Below, piece after piece: positions 58,901 to 64,000 of a stretch of DNA of 64,000 nt. The notes under the pieces were generated by a model. It was given only the letters and a program-made list of their open reading frames with translations, was not told where the DNA came from and did no database searches. Every line of letters begins with the position of its first letter. The first letter of the stretch is position 1. Made by a program: the position numbers and the translations under genes. The stretch is from Adineta vaga (Eukaryota > Rotifera). The stretch lies in the NCBI GenBank assembly GCA_021613535.1, contig CP075493.1, positions 12,586,001 to 12,650,000 on the forward strand, written 5' to 3'.

Positions 58901-60896
58901 GAATTTTTCTGTTCCATTCGAATTTTTACCAGTCAACCGAATAGCAAAGCGGTTGATCATACCTGATACAGCAAAGGTATCAGAAACAATGCAAATAACG
59001 TTCAAAAATAGTCGTTGTTCATCATGTTCAAACGAGTCTCTCTGTCTTGGAAAAGATAGTCAGCTCAATCGAGATATATGTGTATGTCCAGCGGGGCGTA
59101 TTGGTAGCCGATGTTTGATTCCATTCGATCCATGCACCCGTGCTATTTGTAGTGGAAACGGTCGCTGTATACCGATAAATGAATTAGAATCTGGAAGGTA
59201 CAAAACATTTGAATGTCTATGTGATTTAGAATGGGTTGGTAAACGGTGTGAAAGTCGTGCACCACGAATTCATGTAACATTTACAAAAGACACTCCTATT
59301 CCATCATCGAAAATTGTATTCATTCACACTTTTTTACAACTATTTTTGACCGAACCGAGTCACTTAGTCTATTTTCGGCGTCTTCATCGAGGTATATCAA
59401 ATTTTACATTTTTTGTCAAAAGTTCTGAGCGAATACCATCACTTGTTTTCATTCAATTGTATGAAGATCGTGATCAATTTGAATATTATCTCTTGGTTTT
59501 ATGTGCAACGTATCCTTGCAATAAATTTAATGAGATAGATACTAAAATACAATCATCCAATCGATGTCATCATATTCGAGAGCTGTTACATCCTACTGTT
59601 CTCGCTCAACGTCCACTACAACGCGTTAAGAGCTATCAAAGTTTGTGTCTTGAACAGTTATACAAAGGAAAGAGATTGACTTGTTTTTACGATGATGAAC
59701 TCATGTGTTTATGTAATAATATCAACCATACAGATTGTGTGAATTTCAAGACAACAAAGTATGAATGTCGATTAAACACGTGTAGTGGCCAAGGCATGTG
59801 TGTCCAAGATCATGAAATTTGTCCAACTACTTCTGTGTGCCTCTGTGACCCATGCAGCTACGGAAATATATGTCAATTCTCAATGGCCGGTTATACTCTT
59901 TCGCTTGATGGTATTATCGGTTCCTATATACTACCGACTGCAACTAGTATTCTTTACCAGTCAAGTGAGGTTAAATGGACTATTGTTTTGGTTTGTATCT
60001 TGGTCGTTTTTGGATTGATACTTAATGGTCTCTCCACGAGCACATTTATTCAAGAAAAAGTACGAAAATCTGGCTGTGATCGTTATTTATTATTTTCATC
60101 TTTAATCGGGTTGGTCAATATGATAACACTTGTGTGTAAAATAATCTTCTTGTTCAGTCAGAAGCAGAATAACGTTAGCTGTTCACTCATTGAGTTTCTA
60201 TTAAAATGGTGTCCGGCAAGTTGTGAATGGCTTAATGCTTCCGTAGGCATTGAACGGACAATGGCCGTTACACGTAAAACCCGGTTCCAGACTGCAAAAA
60301 GTAAAAGCGTAGCCAAATGGGTCATTCTAGCAGTGTTTATCCTAGTTGGTCTCTTTTGCACGCCAGAATTAATTTTTCGTCGAATAGTAAATGATACGCA
60401 GGACAACCAAGAGTGGTGTGTACTTACAATCAATGCTGATCGACCAAGTTTTCTAACCGTTTATTCAACTTTAAATGTTTCGTTATTTCTACTACCAATA
60501 ATTTGTAATTTTGTCAGTAGTGTCATCATTATTATAGGTACTCTTTCATCGAAGCGACAGGCAACTGCACACCCAACCGCTAATAAGAACGTGACTGGTA
60601 ATTTACTATTTGTAGACATAAAAAAACAAATTCGCAAACACAAGCACATACTCATTGCGCCTGCAATTCTTGGTTTACTCGCTCTACCTCGTCTCATTTT
60701 GACTTTCATCTTTGTGTGTAATAAAGTTGATCGAAGTCCTCTTCTTATTGTACTTAGTTATCTCGTCGGATTTTTACCATCAATGTCGGTAGTCTTTGCA
60801 TTCATTCTGCCATCACAGACTTATAAAGCAGCATTGCTGATAATCATCAAAAAGATTCTGCCTCAACGCATGATCAATCAAATGTTTACTCGTTGA
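49959..60896 (+). CDS. LDLa/EGF-domain receptor with C-terminal rhodopsin-like 7TM, three exons, 1544 aa
   Basis: Exons 49959-50607, 55530-56317 and 57699-60896 join in frame; the first join reads REICDGKIDCVNGLDEYQCD, a textbook LDLa repeat, which proves that the 4.9-kb gap is an intron. ATG 49959 leads to a signal peptide (DILLLLFYGYISSVNS). Several LDLa modules follow in exons 1-3 (DCLDGSDE, WNCVDGSDEG, RCHGGEDEIFC-type calcium cages), then EGF-like modules (FYCFCQDHYYGDRCQ, CLCDLEWVGKRCES, CLCDPCSYGNICQF). The last ~300 residues form seven helices starting at WTIVLVCILVVFGLILNGLS, with a DRY-like VGIERTMAVTR after helix 3 and a short cytosolic tail. The protein is a large adhesion-style G-protein-coupled receptor; LDLa ectodomains bind lipoproteins or peptide ligands. 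The ligand is unknown. Introns 1 (4.9 kb) and 2 (1.4 kb) are far longer than the usual ~55 bases here, because mobile DNA has entered them. Confidence 0.88.
51026..52120. mobile_element. Non-autonomous hAT-like DNA transposon, 1095 bp, with 8-bp target duplication
   Basis: The ends are perfect 14-base inverted repeats: CAGAGGTGAGCACA at 51026 and its complement ending at 52120. The flanks are exact 8-base direct copies, TTAAGGGT, at 51018-51025 and 52121-52128. A CAGNGNTG-type tip with an 8-base duplication is diagnostic of the hAT superfamily. Just inside both ends lie clustered CCTGTCCTGC / GCAGGACAGG words in both orientations, like hAT subterminal transposase sites. No transposase frame is present, so it depends on a helper. 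It lies in intron 1 of the receptor gene. The exact TIR and duplication suggest a fairly recent insertion. Confidence 0.88.
53051..53604. repeat. 554-base long imperfect inverted repeat (foldback element) in receptor intron 1
   Basis: The left arm begins TCTATTTTAGGTATTTTTCT (53051), and the right arm ends with its complement at 53604. Matching blocks continue inward: GAACTGAACAAGAATGTTAG (about 53097 and 53541-53562), AGAGCTTGCTCTAC (about 53223 and 53400), and a GTTTTGT.TTCCTTA block near the centre. The arms are about 240 bases each with a short loop near 53310. Matches are interrupted, so it is an old or unevenly diverged copy. It may be a MITE/foldback transposon, or the source of a long hairpin RNA when the intron is transcribed. 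Confidence 0.7.
53884..53951. repeat. Short inverted repeat, 13-base perfect arms
   Basis: ATAATCTAGCGAG at 53884-53896 and its exact complement at 53939-53951 enclose 42 bases. It lies in receptor intron 1 and could be one end-pair of a small foldback element. Confidence 0.5.
54350..54394. repeat. 45-base palindrome with telomere-like tips
   Basis: CTGAAGATGTGGGT (54350-54363) pairs with ACCCACACCCTCAG (54381-54394), 12 of 14 bases. It belongs by motif to the same group as the palindromes at 48745, 61297 and 63620. Confidence 0.6.
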
Positions 60897-61296
60897 CATA
60901 CAATTTAATTGATTAGAAGATATCTATCGACAATATTTTGTGGTTAAATGATTATCATTTTCTAAGTCGATGTTGTAACTCTGTGCCTTTTGTGTGTGAA
61001 GGACATTTTTTTGTAAAGGAACATTTGCTTTTATATCATAATCATCTATCAACAGACTTTCGCTTTCTATTTTGTTATTCGTGTCTCTCTTGCTGTTTGT
61101 CGATGCCTTGTGATTTATTCAATTAAATAATCAAAAATATATTAGAAAATAAGAACAACATACAGTTTTTAAAGTCAAATTAATTTCACAAAGAATAAAT
61201 GCGGAACCTTCGGATTTCATCCGAAAGTTATGTGTACTGCAAAAAGTGTATGAGAGACTTGAGTCATGCTGAAATATCTGCGCATCAAAATTATCT

Positions 61297-61369
61297 TGAG
61301 AGTGTGAGTGTTGGTGGGTGGGTGGGTGTAGATGATAAGCTAGTCTTCACCCCACACCCACCCCTCGAG
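61297..61369. repeat. G-rich/C-rich palindrome with TGGG runs
   Basis: A plus-strand G-rich arm with tandem GGTGGGTGGGTGGGTG (61297-61328) faces a C-rich arm CACCCCACACCCACCCCTCG (61349-61369) across about 20 bases. The GGGTGGGTGGGT run could also fold as a G-quadruplex. It is part of the telomere-like palindrome group. Confidence 0.55.
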
Positions 61370-62050
61370 TTTCCGCTTTTTACGTATTTAGGACAACAAT
61401 AGTGATGAAATTGGGGTAGGGCATGGGTAGACGACGTCTGCCCGCCAGTAATTATTAAAAAAGCGCGAATGGGAATCAGATTGTTGTTTTTGTCTCCTAT
61501 CATAACACTTTCACACAGTATGTTCCCAGATTCGATGCATTTCTAGTATCGATGAGAAACTATGAGAAATAATTTGAACGCTTTTACATTTAATTATTCA
61601 TTTTTAGCTCCCATACACCACTGATCAGTCTTTCTCACTCATGCTGTATCATGATAAGTATTAGGACTCTCATCTGTGTCTTGTTCTTCATATAAGCTTT
61701 TAATTTATTGATATTATCATAAATAAATAGATCATCTATAGAGAGATGAGAAGGAGGAAGATTATACAATTGCAGAAAAAATACCAAAAGGAAAAAGTAC
61801 AAAAAACATAGGGTCTGAATGCAGATCTGTTTAGCCAGAGAATTTCTTTCATCTTGTACATAAAATCACGTGATTACATACAAATTAACATAATCAATAA
61901 ATAACGCTCGTCGAACCTGACTCGCTTGATCCTCGACCTAATTCTCTCTATTCAGCCTTCGTTATGTCTGCCTTGAATGCATTTTAAAAGCTTTCATTCT
62001 CAGGTTCACGAATCCGACAACGAATCCTATATCTTCTTCGCTTATACCCT

Positions 62051-62070
62051 CACGCACACGCACACGCACA
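62051..62070. repeat. (CGCACA)n short tandem repeat
   Basis: Three CGCACA units are bounded by CCCTCA on one side and CCCTCAAG on the other, again resembling the palindrome tips. Confidence 0.5.
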
Positions 62071-62436
62071 CCCTCAAGTAGGTGGCAACATTGAAGTGCG
62101 CAAAGATTATCTATGACTTTACAATTGTTAAATTTAATAAAACATCAACATATATTTGTGCTAGGACTAAAACATGTTGGAGCAATTGATCCAACTCTAT
62201 ATATAAATAAATCAAAGTAATGTCGGATTAAGCGATATCAACATTTGTAAATATTCTTTTTGAAAACAAACCATTTAATAATTTATAGTTAACAAATAAA
62301 ATTAGAATACAGACTTTTATGACTTTGTTTGAATACTATACGAATGAAGTTTTGATAAACTATTTTACCTGTTGAAATTTTAAAGCAAAAACTTATCACC
62401 AAAAAAGATAAAAACTCACACTCGCAAAATGCTTCA

Positions 62437-63181
62437 TTACTCGATAGCTTGATCATTTTTTTTTAATTTCATTTCAAATTTATCCTGCCCACTGTATTTA
62501 TTCGTTTTAACAAACCATTTTCCTTCAAATTGATGTTGACTTGAATTCCAAGAGAGTTGAATGATGACATTGTGTCCAAGATTCTGCCTGAGATCACCTG
62601 TTCCCTTTCGATATGTCTTTATCAAGCCCATTCGATTTGTTTTTGTTGAATAGATACCTTCAATGGTATATTGGCCAATATCATCAGAGCCATTACCAAT
62701 CACTTTCGACATTTCCGAATCGAATTTAAGTGAACATTGATATGGTCCATGCCATGAACTGTATTGATAATATTGACTTATCCAAAAACCAGATTCAAAT
62801 TGATTTACATTTTGATATTCAATTTCAGTCGAAGGTAATTGAATATAGACTTCATTCGAATATTTTGGTTTTCCTTGTTTCGATATATAATAGAAACCGA
62901 GAAAAAATAGAGCACATATAGAACTTATAGTAATATATTCTGTCGTTGTAGTTTCTTTTTGTGGACAGTTGTCACCTGTACACGTCTGTCCTGTACGGTA
63001 AAAATTAGCTATAAACAGAATATATTCATTTGATCATTTTAATTTCTTTCAAAATAGAAAAATTATACTTACTTCGTATACTTCGACTTCGGCTACTACT
63101 TCTAGAACCACCACCACCCTGACAATGAATAACAACGGTCAGAATTATGAAAGTGACTAGTATGCGCAGAATAAGATGCAT
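62437..63181 (-). CDS. Small single-pass membrane/secretory protein of unknown family, 226 aa
   Basis: Two exons (63181-63073, 63008-62437) join in frame across a 64-base intron. ATG 63181 begins a signal peptide (MHLILRILVTFIILTVVIHC) followed by a Gly/Ser/Arg-rich stretch (GGGGSRSSSRSRSIR). After a short CTGDNC motif comes a membrane helix (YITISSICALFFLGFYYIS, about residues 62-80). The rest, about 145 residues, is a beta-rich cytosolic or luminal domain (SGFWISQYYQYSSWHGPYQC, HNVIIQLSWNSS, FEGKWFVKTN). The domain resembles a small beta-barrel or lipocalin-like fold in rhythm, but I cannot name it. It looks intact. Confidence 0.65.
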
Positions 63182-63619
63182 TTTTTGTATTCTGTCCAAA
63201 TCAAAGACACATTGAAGACAGTTTATTTTATAGCGAGTGAATATTTCAAACGTACAGTATGGCTTAGAAGGTAGTTTTTATTTATTCGTTTTCATCATTA
63301 AGACTATACACATGGAAAGGAACGAAAAAATGATGAAATACAGCGTCGAACATCATAATTATTACTCATATTTGCATTAAAAACAAAACGAAAAATATAC
63401 GACGTTTCTCGTCAATTGCCGTTCGTCAATAAAATAACTAAATAAATGCGAATCAAAAAGGAAAGTACATATACGAATACAAACTAATTACTAAGAATGA
63501 ATCATTCTTTTCCATATATGTTTTAATAGGAATATGTACGGTAAATCGCAAGAATTATATAAGAATGTGTATTATCATACTTTTTTTCTAAATTAAAAAG
63601 AATTCTACTATTGTTATTA

Positions 63620-63748
63620 TTTGAGGGTGTGGGTGTGAAGTGCAATGCTGCCACCTCTTTTGCTTTTTGAGTGTGTAGGTGAGAGTGTGAGTCTTATTCG
63701 TTAATATATACCTACCCTCACCCATATTGCCATACCCACACCCTCAAA
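63620..63748. mobile_element. 129-bp foldback/MITE-like element with telomere-like terminal inverted repeats
   Basis: Perfect 15-base inverted ends: TTTGAGGGTGTGGGT at 63620-63634 and its complement at 63734-63748. Inside, a second G-rich piece (GTGTAGGTGAGAGTGTGAG, about 63672-63691) faces TACCTACCCTCACCC (about 63710-63724), giving a nested palindrome. The tips contain the TGTGGG unit that I recall as the bdelloid telomere repeat. It is non-coding, with no convincing target-site duplication. The rest of 63182-64000 has no supported gene. Confidence 0.65.
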
Positions 63749-64000
63749 AAAAGAATACACAAATATATAAGTAGAAAACGTAATAATAAGAGATAGACAT
63801 CAGATTTGTCTCAAGTTAAAATAATCTTGTTTATTTATTTTGAAAAATACGTTTCAAAAAGAAAGAAAATCCTAATGATGTAAGTTGATACTTGGTCTCC
63901 ATCTTCCCATACTTAACTAACGTTTGCCTCATACGAATTGGGTTGTTCACTTAAACTTTACGTACGATAGCTTGTTCGATTGCTCCCATTTCTTTTTCGT

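Larger units (their letters stand above)
60897..62436. other. Convergent intergenic region, 1.5 kb
   Basis: Between the receptor gene (plus) and the last gene (minus). It holds the G-rich palindrome at 61297-61369 and a (CGCACA)n run at 62051-62070. No coding sequence is recognised. Confidence 0.45.

Noticed and set aside
63951-64000. Possible 3' end of a minus-strand gene (…MGAIEQAIVRKV-stop)
   Set aside because: Only 15 codons are inside the window and no family motif is visible; it cannot be told from chance.
1-64000. tRNA, rRNA or CRISPR features
   Set aside because: No cloverleaf with a convincing T-loop motif, no rRNA-like sequence and no regularly spaced direct repeats were noticed by eye; a tRNAscan run would settle the tRNA question.

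Overview
This is an AT-rich eukaryotic window. It has compact genes, many short introns of about 50-60 bases with GT-AG ends, and short gaps between genes on both strands. The gene content points to a bdelloid rotifer (Adineta/Rotaria-like). It includes tetratricopeptide and ankyrin proteins fused to arginine ADP-ribosyltransferase domains, NHL-type propellers, a PAN-domain protein, exon-per-repeat F-box/LRR fragments, an LDLa/EGF/7TM receptor, and several genes of families otherwise typical of bacteria, fungi or plants (AtuA/DUF1446, DIT1/PvcA isocyanide synthase, GH43, GH3, DUF3431). The organism is an inference from content; no rRNA or other marker gene is present.

Layout. 1-11 kb: the 5' part of an M1 aminopeptidase (runs off the left edge), a small unknown protein, a B-box/coiled-coil protein, an AtuA-family protein, and a secreted propeller fused to a lysozyme-like domain. 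12-22 kb: a 1195-residue ART+TPR protein, a five-exon DUF4139-like protein, F-box/LRR and methyltransferase relics, and a caspase-like protease fused to a PARP-like domain. 22-33 kb: a six-helix membrane protein, a GH3-family gene with one in-frame stop, a full-length 26-exon ABCB (P-glycoprotein) exporter, and, divergent from it, an isocyanide-synthase-family gene. 33-46 kb: small membrane and PAN proteins, a decayed TPR gene, an ankyrin-ART protein, a frameshifted fatty-acid hydroxylase, a GH43 enzyme with a GPI-like tail, a galaxin-like peptide, a small unknown protein, and an SLC5 sodium symporter. 47-64 kb: a DUF3431 gene with one in-frame stop, a 1544-residue LDLa/EGF/7TM receptor whose first intron (4.9 kb) holds a hAT-like transposon and a 554-base inverted repeat, and a small secreted or single-pass protein.

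Most striking are the isocyanide-synthase homologue sharing a 303-base divergent promoter with a multidrug exporter and lying close to a GH3 gene (a possible small-molecule production and export locus in an animal), the caspase/PARP-like fusion, three different ADP-ribosyltransferase architectures within about 25 kb, and a family of small palindromes tipped with the telomere-like motif GGGTGTGGGT. Several genes carry exactly one disabling lesion (GH3, DUF3431, hydroxylase), as expected of recent pseudogenes, one inactive allele, or assembly error.

Exon limits were worked out by hand from reading-frame continuity and GT-AG signals. Family calls come from motif recognition without database searches.
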